Below are positions 23,978 to 37,298 of a stretch of 64,000 nt of DNA, in pieces. The notes beneath the pieces are model-generated. The model searched no databases. It was not told where the DNA came from and was given only the letters and a program-made list of their open reading frames with translations. Source of the DNA: Anthopleura xanthogrammica (Eukaryota > Cnidaria > Anthozoa > Actiniaria > Actiniidae); contig OZ025216.1 of the NCBI GenBank assembly GCA_964019055.1, forward strand, positions 6,439,840 through 6,503,839, given 5' to 3'. Position 1 is the stretch's first letter; every line of letters begins with the position of its first letter. The translations under genes and the position numbers were made by a program.

Positions 23978-26900
23978 GTGCGTTTAGCAGTGAAAACGTC
24001 GTGTTTGGACCAAGAGAAAATTCTCAGCAAAATTCCAATTTGGTCAGCAAAAAACAGTTTATTTGACCAAAAAGCACCTATTCTCAGCCAAAACCCCATT
24101 TTTTTTCGCCAAAAAGTCGTGTTTTTATCTCAAGAGGTATTTTCAGGAGCAAAAAGTGGGGGTTTCAGCCAACCGGTCACGCCGTCAGCGAAAAACCTGG
24201 TTTTGAGAGCCAAAATAGCCATTTTTCAGTTTTTGGGGCTAAAAAGGTTTTTTTCCCAGCAAAACAGTGTTTTGGACACCGAAAATGTGCTTTTCTCGGC
24301 CAAAGGGTGCGTTTAGCAGTGAAAACGTCGTGTTTGGACCAAGAGAAAATTCTCAGCAAAATTCCAATTTGGTCAGCAAAAAACAGTTTTTTTGACCAAA
24401 AAGCACCTATTCTCAGCCAAAACCCCATTTTTTTTCGCCAAAAAGTCGTGTTTTTATCTCAAGAGGTATTTTCAGGAGTAAAAAGTGGGGGTTTCAGCCA
24501 ACCGGTCACGCCGTCAGCGAAAAACCTGGTTTTGAGAGCCAAAATAGCCATTTTTCAGTTTTTGGGGCTAAAAAGGTTTTTTCCCCAGCAAAACAGTGTT
24601 TTGGACACCGAAAATGTGCTTTTCTCGGCCAAAGGGTGCGTTTAGCAGTGAAAACGTCGTGTTTGGACCAAGAGAAAATTCTCAGCAAAATTCCAATTTG
24701 GTCAGCAAAAAACAGTTTTTTTGACCAAAAAGCACCTATTCTCAGCCAAAACCCCATTTTTTTTCGCCAAAAAGTCGTGTTTTTATCTCAAGAGGTATTT
24801 TCAGGAGCAAAAAGTGGGGGTTTCAGCCAACCGGTCACGCCGTCAGCGAAAAACCTGGTTTTGAGAGCCAAAATAGCCATTTTTCAGTTTTTGGGGCTAA
24901 AAAGGTTTTTTTCCCAGCAAAACAGTGTTTTGGACACCGAAAATGTGCTTTTCTCGGCCAAAGGGTGCGTTTAGCAGTGAAAACGTCGTGTTTGGACCAA
25001 GAGAAAATTCTCAGCAAAATTCCAATTTGGTCAGCAAAAAACAGTTTTTTTGACCAAAAAGCACCTATTCTCAGCCAAAACCCCATTTTTTTTCGCCAAA
25101 AAGTCGTGTTTTTATCTCAAGAGGTATTTTCAGGAGCAAAAAGTGGGGGTTTCAGCCAACCGGTCACGCCGTCAGCGAAAAACCTGGTTTTGAGAGCCAA
25201 AATAGCCATTTTTCAGTTTTTGGGGCTAAAAAGGTTTTTTTCCCAGCAAAACAGTGTTTTGGACACCGAAAATGTGCTTTTCTCGGCCAAAGGGTGCGTT
25301 TAGCAGTGAAAACGTCGTGTTTGGACCAAGAGAAAATTCTCAGCAAAATTGCAATTTGGTCAGCAAAAAACAGTTTATTTGACCAAAAAGCACCTATTCT
25401 CAGCCAAAACCCCATTTTTTTTCGCCAAAAAGTCGTGTTTTTATCTCAAGAGGTATTTTCAGGAGCAAAAAGTGGGGGTTTCAGCCAACCGGTCACGCCG
25501 TCAGCGAAAAACCTGGTTTTGAGAGCCAAAATAGCCATTTTTCAGTTTTTGGGGCTAAAAAGGTTTTTTTCCCAGCAAAACAGTGTTTTGGACACCGAAA
25601 ATGTGCTTTTCTCGGCCAAAGGGTGCGTTTAGCAGTGAAAACGTCGTGTTTGGACCAAGAGAAAATTCTCAGCAAAATTCCAATTTGGTCAGCAAAAAAC
25701 AGTTTATTTGACCAAAAAGCACCTATTCTCAGCCAAAACCCCATTTTTTTTCGCCAAAAAGTCGTGTTTTTATCTCAAGAGGTATTTTCAGGAGCAAAAA
25801 GTGGGGGTTTCAGCCAACCGGTCACGCCGTCAGCGAAAAACCTGGTTTTGAGAGCCAAAATAGCCATTTTTCAGTTTTTGGGGCTAAAAAGGTTTTTTTC
25901 CCAGCAAAACAGTGTTTTGGACACCGAAAATGTGCTTTTCTCGGCCAAAGGGTGCGTTTAGCAGTGAAAACGTCGTGTTTGGACCAAGAGAAAATTCTCA
26001 GCAAAATTGCAATTTGGTCAGCAAAAAACAGTTTTTTTGACCAAAAAGCACCTATTCTCAGCCAAAACCCCATTTTTTTTCGCCAAAAAGTCGTGTTTTT
26101 ATCTCAAGAGGGATTTTCAGGAGCAAAAAGTGGGGGTTTCAGCCAACCGGTCACGCCGTCAGCGAAAAACCTGGTTTTGAGAGCCAAAATAGCCATTTTT
26201 CAGTTTTTGGGGCTAAAAAGGTTTTTTCCCCAGCAAAACAGTGTTTTGGACACCGAAAATGTGCTTTTCTCGGCCAAAGGGTGCGTTTAGCAGTGAAAAC
26301 GTCGTGTTTGGACCAAGAGAAAATTCTCAGCAAAATTCCAATTTGGTCAGCAAAAAACAGTTTTTTTGACCAAAAAGCACCTATTCTCAGCCAAAACCCC
26401 ATTTTTTTTCGCCAAAAAGTCGTGTTTTTATCTCAAGAGGGATTTTCAGGAGCAAAAAGTGGGGGTTTCAGCCAACCGGTCACGCCGTCAGCGAAAAACC
26501 TGGTTTTGAGAGCCAAAATAGCCATTTTTCAGTTTTTGGGGCTAAAAAGGTTTTTTTCCCAGCAAAACAGTGTTTTGGACACCGAAAATGTGCTTTTCTC
26601 GGCCAAAGGGTGCGTTTAGCAGTGAAAACGTCGTGTTTGGACCAAGAGAAAATTCTCAGCAAAATTCCAATTTGGTCAGCAAAAAACAGTTTATTTGACC
26701 AAAAAGCACCTATTCTCAGCCAAAACCCCATTTTTTTTCGCCAAAAAGTCGTGTTTTTATCTCAAGAGGTATTTTCAGGAGCAAAAAGTGGGGGTTTCAG
26801 CCAACCGGTCACGCCGTCAGCGAAAAACCTGGTTTTGAGAGCCAAAATAGCCATTTTTCAGTTTTTGGGGCTAAAAAGGTTTTTTTCCCAGCAAAACAGT

Positions 26901-29900
26901 GTTTTGGACACCGAAAATGTGCTTTTCTCGGCCAAAGGGTGCGTTTAGCAGTGAAAACGTCGTGTTTGGACCAAGAGAAAATTCTCAGCAAAATTCCAAT
27001 TTGGTCAGCAAAAAACAGTTTTTTTGACCAAAAAGCACCTATTCTCAGCCAAAACCCCATTTTTTTTCGCCAAAAAGTCGTGTTTTTATCTCAAGAGGTA
27101 TTTTCAGGAGCAAAAAGTGGGGGTTTCAGCCAACCGGTCACGCCGTCAGCGAAAAACCTGGTTTTGAGAGCCAAAATAGCCATTTTTCAGTTTTTGGGGC
27201 TAAAAAGGTTTTTTTCCCAGCAAAACAGTGTTTTGGACACCGAAAATGTGCTTTTCTCGGCCAAAGGGTGCGTTTAGCAGTGAAAACGTCGTGTTTGGAC
27301 CAAGAGAAAATTCTCAGCAAAATTCCAATTTGGTCAGCAAAAAACAGTTTTTTTGACCAAAAAGCACCTATTCTCAGCCAAAACCCCATTTTTTTTCGCC
27401 AAAAAGTCGTGTTTTTATCTCAAGAGGGATTTTCAGGAGCAAAAAGTGGGGGTTTCAGCCAACTGGTCACGCCGTCAGCGAAAAACCTGGTTTTGAGAGC
27501 CAAAATAGCCATTTTTCAGTTTTTGGGGCTAAAAAGGTTTTTTTCCCAGCAAAACAGTGTTTTGGACACCGAAAATGTGCTTTTCTCGGCCAAAGGGTGC
27601 GTTTAGCAGTGAAAACGTCGTGTTTGGACCAAGAGAAAATTCTCAGCAAAATTCCAATTTGGTCAGCAAAAAACAGTTTTTTTGACCAAAAAGCACCTAT
27701 TCTCAGCCAAAACCCCATTTTTTTTCGCCAAAAAGTCGTGTTTTTATCTCAAGAGGGATTTTCAGGAGCAAAAAGTGGGGGTTTCAGCCAACCGGTCACG
27801 CCGTCAGCGAAAAACCTGGTTTTGAGAGCCAAAATAGCCATTTTTCAGTTTTTGGGGCTAAAAAGGTTTTTTTCCCAGCAAAACAGTGTTTTGGACACCG
27901 AAAATGTGCTTTTCTCGGCCAAAGGGTGCGTTTAGCAGTGAAAACGTCGTGTTTGGACCAAGAGAAAATTCTCAGCAAAATTCCAATTTGGTCAGCAAAA
28001 AACAGTTTTTTTGACCAAAAAGCACCTATTCTCAGCCAAAACCCCATTTTTTTTCGCCAAAAAGTCGTGTTTTTATCTCAAGAGGGATTTTCAGGAGCAA
28101 AAAGTGGGGGTTTCAGCCAACCGGTCACGCCGTCAGCGAAAAACCTGGTTTTGAGAGCCAAAATAGCCATTTTTCAGTTTTTGGGGCTAAAAAGGTTTTT
28201 TTCCCAGCAAAACAGTGTTTTGGACACCGAAAATGTGCTTTTCTCGGCCAAAGGGTGCGTTTAGCAGTGAAAACGTCGTGTTTGGACCAAGAGAAAATTC
28301 TCAGCAAAATTCCAATTTGGTCAGCAAAAAACAGTTTTTTTGACCAAAAAGCACCTATTCTCAGCCAAAACCCCATTTTTTTTCGCCAAAAAGTCGTGTT
28401 TTTATCTCAAGAGGTATTTTCAGGAGCAAAAAGTGGGGGTTTCAGCCAACTGGTCACGCCGTCAGCGAAAAACCTGGTTTTGAGAGCCAAAATAGCCATT
28501 TTTCAGTTTTTGGGGCTAAAAAGGTTTTTTTCCCAGCAAAACAGTGTTTTGGACACCGAAAATGTGCTTTTCTCGGCCAAAGGGTGCGTTTAGCAGTGAA
28601 AACGTCGTGTTTGGACCAAGAGAAAATTCTCAGCAAAATTCCAATTTGGTCAGCAAAAAACAGTTTTTTTGACCAAAAAGCACCTATTCTCAGCCAAAAC
28701 CCCATTTTTTTTCGCCAAAAAGTCGTGTTTTTATCTCAAGAGGTATTTTCAGGAGCAAAAAGTGGGGGTTTCAGCCAACCGGTCACGCCGTCAGCGAAAA
28801 ACCTGGTTTTGAGAGCCAAAATAGCCATTTTTCAGTTTTTGGGGCTAAAAAGGTTTTTTTCCCAGCAAAACAGTGTTTTGGACACCGAAAATGTGCTTTT
28901 CTCGGCCAAAGGGTGCGTTTAGCAGTGAAAACGTCGTGTTTGGACCAAGAGAAAATTCTCAGCAAAATTCCAATTTGGTCAGCAAAAAACAGTTTTTTTG
29001 ACCAAAAAGCACCTATTCTCAGCCAAAACCCCATTTTTTTTCGCCAAAAAGTCGTGTTTTTATCTCAAGAGGTATTTTCAGGAGCAAAAAGTGGGGGTTT
29101 CAGCCAACCGGTCACGCCGTCAGCCAAAAACCTGGTTTTGAGAGCCAAAATAGCCATTTTTCAGTTTTTGGGGCTAAAAAGGTTTTTTTCCCAGCAAAAC
29201 AGTGTTTTGGACACCGAAAATGTGCTTTTCTCGGCCAAAGGGTGCGTTTAGCAGTGAAAACGTCGTGTTTGGACCAAGAGAAAATTCTCAGCAAAATTCC
29301 AATTTGGTCAGCAAAAAACAGTTTTTTTGACCAAAAAGCACCTATTCTCAGCCAAAACCCCATTTTTTTTCGCCAAAAAGTCGTGTTTTTATCTCAAGAG
29401 GTATTTTCAGGAGCAAAAAGTGGGGGTTTCAGCCAACCGGTCACGCCGTCAGCGAAAAACCTGGTTTTGAGAGCCAAAATAGCCATTTTTCAGTTTTTGG
29501 GGCTAAAAAGGTTTTTTTCCCAGCAAAACAGTGTTTTGGACACCGAAAATGTGCTTTTCTCGGCCAAAGGGTGCGTTTAGCAGTGAAAACGTCGTGTTTG
29601 GACCAAGAGAAAATTCTCAGCAAAATTCCAATTTGGTCAGCAAAAAACAGTTTTTTTGACCAAAAAGCACCTATTCTCAGCCAAAACCCCATTTTTTTTC
29701 GCCAAAAAGTCGTGTTTTTATCTCAAGAGGTATTTTCAGGAGCAAAAAGTGGGGGTTTCAGCCAACCGGTCACGCCGTCAGCGAAAAACCTGGTTTTGAG
29801 AGCCAAAATAGCCATTTTTCAGTTTTTGGAGCTAAAAAGGTTTTTTTCCCAGCAAAACAGTGTTTTGGACACCGAAAATGTGCTTTTCTCGGCCAAAGGG

Positions 29901-31544
29901 TGCATTTAGCAGTGAAAACGTCGTGTTTGGACCAAGAGAAAATTCTCAGCAAAATTCCAATTTGGTCAGCAAAAAACAGTTTTTTTGACCAAAAAGCACC
30001 TATTCTCAGCCAAAACCCCATTTTTTTTCGCCAAAAAGTCGTGTTTTTATCTCAAGAGGTATTTTCAGGAGCAAAAAGTGGGGGTTTCAGCCAACCGGTC
30101 ACGCCGTCAGCGAAAAACCTGGTTTTGAGAGCCAAAATAGCCATTTTTCAGTTTTTGGGGCTAAAAAGGTTTTTTTCCCAGCAAAACAGTGTTTTGGACA
30201 CCGAAAATGTGCTTTTCTCGGCCAAAGGGTGCGTTTAGCAGTGAAAACGTCGTGTTTGGACCAAGAGAAAATTCTCAGCAAAATTCCAATTTGGTCAGCA
30301 AAAAACAGTTTTTTTGACCAAAAAGCACCTATTCTCAGCCAAAACCCCATTTTTTTTCGCCAAAAAGTCGTGCTTTTATCTCAAGAGGGATTTTCAGGAG
30401 CAAAAAGTGGGGGTTTCAGCCAACCGGTCACGCCGTCAGCGAAAAACCTGGTTTTGAGAGCCAAAATAGCCATTTTTCAGTTTTTGGGGCTAAAAAGGTT
30501 TTTTTCCCAGCAAAACAGTGTTTTGGACACCGAAAATGTGCTTTTCTCGGCCAAAGGGTGCGTTTAGCAGTGAAAACGTCGTGTTTGGACCAAGAGAAAA
30601 TTCTCAGCAAAATTCCAATTTGGTCAGCAAAAAACAGTTTTTTTGACCAAAAAGCACCTATTCTCAGCCAAAACCCCATTTTTTTTCGCCAAAAAGTCGT
30701 GTTTTTATCTCAAGAGGTATTTTCAGGAGCAAAAAGTGGGGGTTTCAGCCAACCGGTCACGCCGTCAGCGAAAAACCTGGTTTTGAGAGCCAAAATAGCC
30801 ATTTTTCAGTTTTTGGGGCTAAAAAGGTTTTTTTCCCAGCAAAACAGTGTTTTGGACACCGAAAATGTGCTTTTCTCGGCCAAAGGGTGCGTTTAGCAGT
30901 GAAAACGTCGTGTTTGGACCAAGAGAAAATTCTCAGCAAAATTCCAATTTGGTCAGCAAAAAACAGTTTTTTTGACCAAAAAGCACCTATTCTCAGCCAA
31001 AACCCCATTTTTTTTCGCCAAAAAGTCGTGTTTTTATCTCAAGAGGTATTTTCAGGAGCAAAAAGTGGGGGTTTCAGCCAACCGGTCACGCCGTCAGCGA
31101 AAAACCTGGTTTTCTGAGCCAAAATAGCCATTTTTCAGTTTTTGGGGCTAAAAAGGTTTTTTTCCCAGCAAAACAGTGTTTTGGACACCGAAAATGTGCT
31201 TTTCTCGGCCAAAGGGTGCGTTTAGCAGTGAAAACGTCGTGTTTGGACCAAGAGAAAATTCTCAGCAAAATTCCAATTTGGTCAGCAAAAAACAGTTTTT
31301 TTGACCAAAAAGCACCTATTCTCAGCCAAAACCCCATTTTTTTTCGCCAAAAAGTCGTGCTTTTATCTCAAGAGGGATTTTCAGGAGCAAAAAGTGGGGG
31401 TTTCAGCCAACCGGTCACGCCGTCAGCGAAAAACCTGGTTTTGAGAGCCAAAATAGCCATTTTTCAGTTTTTGGGGCTAAAAAGGTTTTTTTCCCAGCAA
31501 AACAGTGTTTTGGACACCGAAAATGTGCTTTTCTCGGCCAAAGG

Positions 31545-33189
31545 GTGCGTTTAGCAGTGAAAACGTCGTGTTTGGACCAAGAGAAAATTCTCAGCAAAAT
31601 TCCAATTTGGTCAGCAAAAAACAGTTTTTTTGACCAAAAAGCACCTATTCTCAGCCAAAACCCCATTTTTTTTCGCCAAAAAGTCGTGTTTTTATCTCAA
31701 GAGGTATTTTTAGGAGCAAAAAGTGGGGGTTTCAGCCAACCGGTCACGCCGTCAGCGAAAAACCTGGTTTTGAGAGCCAAAATAGCCATTTTTCAGTTTT
31801 TGGGGCTAAAAAGGTTTTTTTCCCAGCAAAACAGTGTTTTGGACACCGAAAATGTGCTTTTCTCGGCCAAAGGGTGCGTTTAGCAGTGAAAACGTCGTGT
31901 TTGGACCAAGAGAAAATTCTCAGCAAAATTCCAATTTGGTCAGCAAAAAACAGTTTTTTTGACCAAAAAGCACCTATTCTCAGCCAAAACCCCATTTTTT
32001 TTCGCCAAAAAGTCGTGTTTTTATCTCAAGAGGTATTTTCAGGAGCAAAAAGTGGGGGTTTCAGCCAACCGGTCACGCCGTCAGCGAAAAACCTGGTTTT
32101 GAGAGCCAAAATAGCCATTTTTCAGTTTTTGGGGCTAAAAAGGTTTTTTTCCCAGCAAAACAGTGTTTTGGACACCGAAAATGTGCTTTTCTCGGCCAAA
32201 GGGTGCGTTTAGCAGTGAAAACGTCGTGTTTGGACCAAGAGAAAATTCTCAGCAAAATTCCAATTTGGTCAGCAAAAAACAGTTTTTTTGACCAAAAAGC
32301 ACCTATTCTCAGCCAAAACCCCATTTTTTTTCGCCAAAAAGTCGTGTTTTTATCTCAAGAGGTATTTTCAGGAGCAAAAAGTGGGGGTTTCAGCCAACCG
32401 GTCACGCCGTCAGCGAAAAACCTGGTTTTGAGAGCCAAAATAGCCATTTTTCAGTTTTTGGGGCTAAAAAGGTTTTTTTCCCAGCAAAACAGTGTTTTGG
32501 ACACCGAAAATGTGCTTTTCTCGGCCAAAGGGTGCGTTTAGCAGTGAAAACGTCGTGTTTGGACCAAGAGAAAATTCTCAGCAAAATTCCAATTTGGTCA
32601 GCAAAAAACAGTTTTTTTGACCAAAAAGCACCTATTCTCAGCCAAAACCCCATTTTTTTTCGCCAAAAAGTCGTGTTTTTATCTCAAGAGGTATTTTCAG
32701 GAGCAAAAAGTGGGGGTTTCAGCCAACCGGTCACGCCGTCAGCGAAAAACCTGGTTTTGAGAGCCAAAATAGCCATTTTTCAGTTTTTGGGGCTAAAAAG
32801 GTTTTTTTCCCAGCAAAACAGTGTTTTGGACACCGAAAATGTGCTTTTCTCGGCCAAAGGGTGCGTTTAGCAGTGAAAACGTCGTGTTTGGACCAAGAGA
32901 AAATTCTCAGCAAAATTCCAATTTGGTCAGCAAAAAACAGTTTTTTTGACCAAAAAGCACCTATTCTCAGCCAAAACCCCATTTTTTTTCGCCAAAAAGT
33001 CGTGTTTTTATCTCAAGAGGTATTTTCAGGAGCAAAAAGTGGGGGTTTCAGCCAACCGGTCACGCCGTCAGCGAAAAACCTGGTTTTGAGAGCCAAAATA
33101 GCCATTTTTCAGTTTTTGGGGCTAAAAAGGTTTTTTTCCCAGCAAAACAGTGTTTTGGACACCGAAAATGTGCTTTTCTCGGCCAAAGG
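31545..33189 (+). repeat. Highly homogeneous run of common-form units
   Basis: Five consecutive 329-bp units, starting at 31545, 31874, 32203, 32532 and 32861, are nearly identical to each other and to the common form. The only clear difference I noticed is ATTTTTAGG near 31709 in the first. The run marks a locally very recent amplification, or a part of the array where exchange is most active. Confidence 0.7.
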
Positions 33190-36100
33190 GTGCGTTTAGC
33201 AGTGAAAACGTCGTGTTTGGACCAAGAGAAAATTCTCAGCAAAATTGCAATTTGGTCAGCAAAAAACAGTTTTTTTGACCAAAAAGCACCTATTCTCAGC
33301 CAAAACCCCATTTTTTTTCGCCAAAAAGTCGTGTTTTTATCTCAAGAGGTATTTTCAGGAGCAAAAAGTGGGGGTTTCAGCCAACCGGTCACGCCGTCAG
33401 CCAAAAACCTGGTTTTGAGAGCCAAAATAGCCATTTTTCAGTTTTTGGGGCTAAAAAGGTTTTTTTCCCAGCAAAACAGTGTTTTGGACACCGAAAATGT
33501 GCTTTTCTCGGCCAAAGGGTGCGTTTAGCAGTGAAAACGTCGTGTTTGGACCAAGAGAAAATTCTCAGCAAAATTCCAATTTGGTCAGCAAAAAACAGTT
33601 TTTTTGACCAAAAAGCACCTATTCTCAGCCAAAACCCCATTTTTTTTCGCCAAAAAGTCGTGTTTTTATCTCAAGAGGTATTTTCAGGAGCAAAAAGTGG
33701 GGGTTTCAGCCAACCGGTCACGCCGTCAGCGAAAAACCTGGTTTTGAGAGCCAAAATAGCCATTTTTCAGTTTTTGGGGCTAAAAAGGTTTTTTTCCCAG
33801 CAAAACAGTGTTTTGGACACCGAAAATGTGCTTTTCTCGGCCAAAGGGTGCGTTTAGCAGTGAAAACGTCGTGTTTGGACCAAGAGAAAATTCTCAGCAA
33901 AATTGCAATTTGGTCAGCAAAAAACAGTTTTTTTGACCAAAAAGCACCTATTCTCAGCCAAAACCCCATTTTTTTTCGCCAAAAAGTCGTGTTTTTATCT
34001 CAAGAGGTATTTTCAGGAGCAAAAAGTGGGGGTTTCAGCCAACCGGTCACGCCGTCAGCGAAAAACCTGGTTTTGAGAGCCAAAATAGCCATTTTTCAGT
34101 TTTTGGGGCTAAAAAGGTTTTTTTCCCAGCAAAACAGTGTTTTGGACACCGAAAATGTGCTTTTCTCGGCCAAAGGGTGCGTTTAGCAGTGAAAACGTCG
34201 TGTTTGGACCAAGAGAAAATTCTCAGCAAAATTCCAATTTGGTCAGCAAAAAACAGTTTTTTTGACCAAAAAGCACCTATTCTCAGCCAAAACCCCATTT
34301 TTTTTCGCCAAAAAGTCGTGTTTTTATCTCAAGAGGTATTTTCAGGAGCAAAAAGTGGGGGTTTCAGCCAACCGGTCACGCCGTCAGCGAAAAACCTGGT
34401 TTTGAGAGCCAAAATAGCCATTTTTCAGTTTTTGGGGCTAAAAAGGTTTTTTTCCCAGCAAAACAGTGTTTTGGACACCGAAAATGTGCTTTTCTCGGCC
34501 AAAGGGTGCGTTTAGCAGTGAAAACGTCGTGTTTGGACTAAGAGAAAATTCTCAGCAAAATTCCAATTTGGTCAGCAAAAAACAGTTTTTTTGACCAAAA
34601 AGCACCTATTCTCAGCCAAAACCCCATTTTTTTTCGCCAAAAAGTCGTGTTTTTATCTCAAGAGGTATTTTCAGGAGCAAAAAGTGGGGGTTTCAGCCAA
34701 CCGGTCACGCCGTCAGCGAAAAACCTGGTTTTGAGAGCCAAAATAGCCATTTTTCAGTTTTTGGGGCTAAAAAGGTTTTTTTCCCAGCAAAACAGTGTTT
34801 TGGACACCGAAAATGTGCTTTTCTCGGCCAAAGGGTGCGTTTAGCAGTGAAAACGTCGTGTTTGGACCAAGATAAAATTCTCAGCAAAATTGCAATTTGG
34901 TCAGCAAAAAACAGTTTTTTTGACCAAAAAGCACCTATTCTCAGCCAAAACCCCATTTTTTTTCGCCAAAAAGTCGTGTTTTTATCTCAAGAGGTATTTT
35001 CAGGAGCAAAAAGTGGGGGTTTCAGCCAACCGGTCACGCCGTCAGCGAAAAACCTGGTTTTGAGAGCCAAAATAGCCATTTTTCAGTTTTTGGGGCTAAA
35101 AAGGTTTTTTTCCCAGCAAAACAGTGTTTTGGACACCGAAAATGTGCTTTTCTCGGCCAAAGGGTGCGTTTAGCAGTGAAAACGTCGTGTTTGGACCAAG
35201 AGAAAATTCTCAGCAAAATTCCAATTTGGTCAGCAAAAAACAGTTTTTTTGACCAAAAAGCACCTATTCTCAGCCAAAACCCCATTTTTTTTCGCCAAAA
35301 AGTCGTGTTTTTATCTCAAGAGGGATTTTCAGGAGCAAAAAGTGGGGGTTTCAGCCAACCGGTCACGCCGTCAGCGAAAAACCTGGTTTTGAGAGCCAAA
35401 ATAGCCATTTTTCAGTTTTTGGGGCTAAAAAGGTTTTTTTCCCAGCAAAACAGTGTTTTGGACACCGAAAATGTGCTTTTCTCGGCCAAAGGGTGCGTTT
35501 AGCAGTGAAAACGTCGTGTTTGGACCAAGAGAAAATTCTCAGCAAAATTCCAATTTGGTCAGCAAAAAACAGTTTTTTTGACCAAAAAGCACCTATTCTC
35601 AGCCAAAACCCCATTTTTTTTCGCCAAAAAGTCGTGTTTTTATCTCAAGAGGTATTTTCAGGAGCAAAAAGTGGGGGTTTCAGCCAACCGGTCACGCCGT
35701 CAGCGAAAAACCTGGTTTTGAGAGCCAAAATAGCCATTTTTCAGTTTTTGGGGCTAAAAAGGTTTTTTTCCCAGCAAAACAGTGTTTTGGACACCGAAAA
35801 TGTGCTTTTCTCGGCCAAAGGGTGCGTTTAGCAGTGAAAACGTCGTGTTTGGACCAAGAGAAAATTCTCAGCAAAATTCCAATTTGGTCAGCAAAAAACA
35901 GTTTTTTTGACCAAAAAGCACCTATTCTCAGCCAAAACCCCATTTTTTTTCGCCAAAAAGTCGTGTTTTTATCTCAAGAGGTATTTTCAGGAGCAAAAAG
36001 TGGGGGTTTCAGCCAACCGGTCACGCCGTCAGCGAAAAACCTGGTTTTGAGAGCCAAAATAGCCATTTTTCAGTTTTTGGGGCTAAAAAGGTTTTTTTCC

Positions 36101-37140
36101 CAGCAAAACAGTGTTTTGGACACCGAAAATGTGCTTTTCTCGGCCAAAGGGTGCGTTTAGCAGTGAAAACGTCGTGTTTGGACCAAGAGAAAATTCTCAG
36201 CAAAATTCCAATTTGGTCAGCAAAAAACAGTTTTTTTGACCAAAAAGCACCTATTCTCAGCCAAAAGCCCATTTTTTTTCGCCAAAAAGTCGTGTTTTTA
36301 TCTCAAGAGGTATTTTCAGGAGCAAAAAGTGGGGGTTTCAGCCAACCGGTCACGCCGTCAGCGAAAAACCTGGTTTTGAGAGCCAAAATAGCCATTTTTC
36401 AGTTTTTGGGGCTAAAAAGGTTTTTTTCCCAGCAAAACAGTGTTTTGGACACCGAAAATGTGCTTTTGTCGGCCAAAGGGTGCGTTTAGCAGTGAAAACG
36501 TCGTGTTTGGACCAAGAGAAAATTCTCAGCAAAATTCCAATTTGGTCAGCAAAAAACAGTTTTTTTGACCAAAAAGCACCTATTCTCAGCCAAAACCCCA
36601 TTTTTTTTCGCCAAAAAGTCGTGTTTTTATCTCAAGAGGTATTTTCAGGAGCAAAAAGTGGGGGTTTCAGCCAACCGGTCACGCCGTCAGCGAAAAACCT
36701 GGTTTTGAGAGCCAAAATAGCCATTTTTCAGTTTTTGGGGCTAAAAAGGTTTTTTTCCCAGCAAAACAGTGTTTTGGACACCGAAAATGTGCTTTTCTCG
36801 GCCAAAGGGTGCGTTTAGCAGTGAAAACGTCGTGTTTGGACCAAGAGAAAATTCTCAGCAAAATTCCAATTTGGTCAGCAAAAAACAGTTTTTTTGACCA
36901 AAAAGCACCTATTCTCAGCCAAAACCCCATTTTTTTTCGCCAAAAAGTCGTGTTTTTATCTCAAGAGGTATTTTCAGGAGCAAAAAGTGGGGGTTTCAGC
37001 CAACCGGTCACGCCGTCAGCGAAAAACCTGGTTTTGAGAGCCAAAATAGCCATTTTTCAGTTTTTGGGGCTAAAAAGGTTTTTTTCCCAGCAAAACAGTG
37101 TTTTGGACACCGAAAATGTGCTTTTCTCGGCCAAAGGGTG

Positions 37141-37149
37141 CGTTTAGCA
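37141..37149 (+). other. Left target-site duplication of MITE copy 1
   Basis: CGTTTAGCA abuts the left inverted repeat and is repeated directly at 37367-37375, as expected from transposase insertion. The duplication could be read as 10 or 11 bp, because GCGTTTAGCA and TGCGTTTAGCA also match if the element's last bases are counted as target. The 9-bp reading leaves the element with symmetric CAACC...GGTTG ends. Confidence 0.85.
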
Positions 37150-37217
37150 CAACCTCGTCCACAGGGCCTTCTCACGCGAAGACGCGATGAAGAGAAGACC
37201 CTGGCATTGGCTGGTCA
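37150..37217 (+). repeat. Left terminal inverted repeat, MITE copy 1
   Basis: This 68-bp arm is complementary to 37299-37366 with mismatches at arm positions 12, 39 and 57. The position-12 mismatch (A at 37161) is absent from copy 2, which has C at 48902 and so pairs there. Confidence 0.9.
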
Positions 37218-37270
37218 AATAAAGATTTTGATTGGCTAACTTTTCTTCCGGTTATTTCAGCGGTATTTGC

Positions 37271-37297
37271 GTGACACCCAGGATTTCTGGGTGTCAC
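37271..37297. other. Internal 11-bp hairpin of MITE copy 1
   Basis: GTGACACCCAG (37271-37281) and CTGGGTGTCAC (37287-37297) form a perfect 11-bp stem with a 5-base loop, just inside the right inverted repeat. It could be a remnant of a nested element, a transposase subterminal site or a simple secondary structure. No function can be assigned. Confidence 0.8.
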
Positions 37298-37298
37298 G

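Larger units (their letters stand above)
1..37149 (+). repeat. 329-bp tandem satellite array, first segment
   Basis: This stretch is an uninterrupted head-to-tail array of a roughly 329-bp unit, about 113 copies, all in one orientation. Taking the phase from the recurring GTGCGTTTAGCAG, unit starts fall at 300, 628, 957, 1285, 1614, 1942, 2271 and so on to 36809. Nearly all units are 328, 329 or 330 bp. Most length changes are one base gained or lost in an A- or T-run, for example the five-A run near 370 and the nine-T run near 11610. Two 324-bp units carry a 5-bp deletion. Neighbouring units usually differ by zero to a few substitutions, which implies recent homogenisation by unequal exchange or gene conversion. 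No gene or RNA gene is visible. The array enters from the left edge; its first visible unit is partial (1-299). Confidence 0.97.

Noticed and set aside
37271..37297. Bacterial-type terminator
   Set aside because: The stem is perfect but no T-run follows, and it lies inside a eukaryotic-type MITE. Structural origin within the transposon is the simpler reading.
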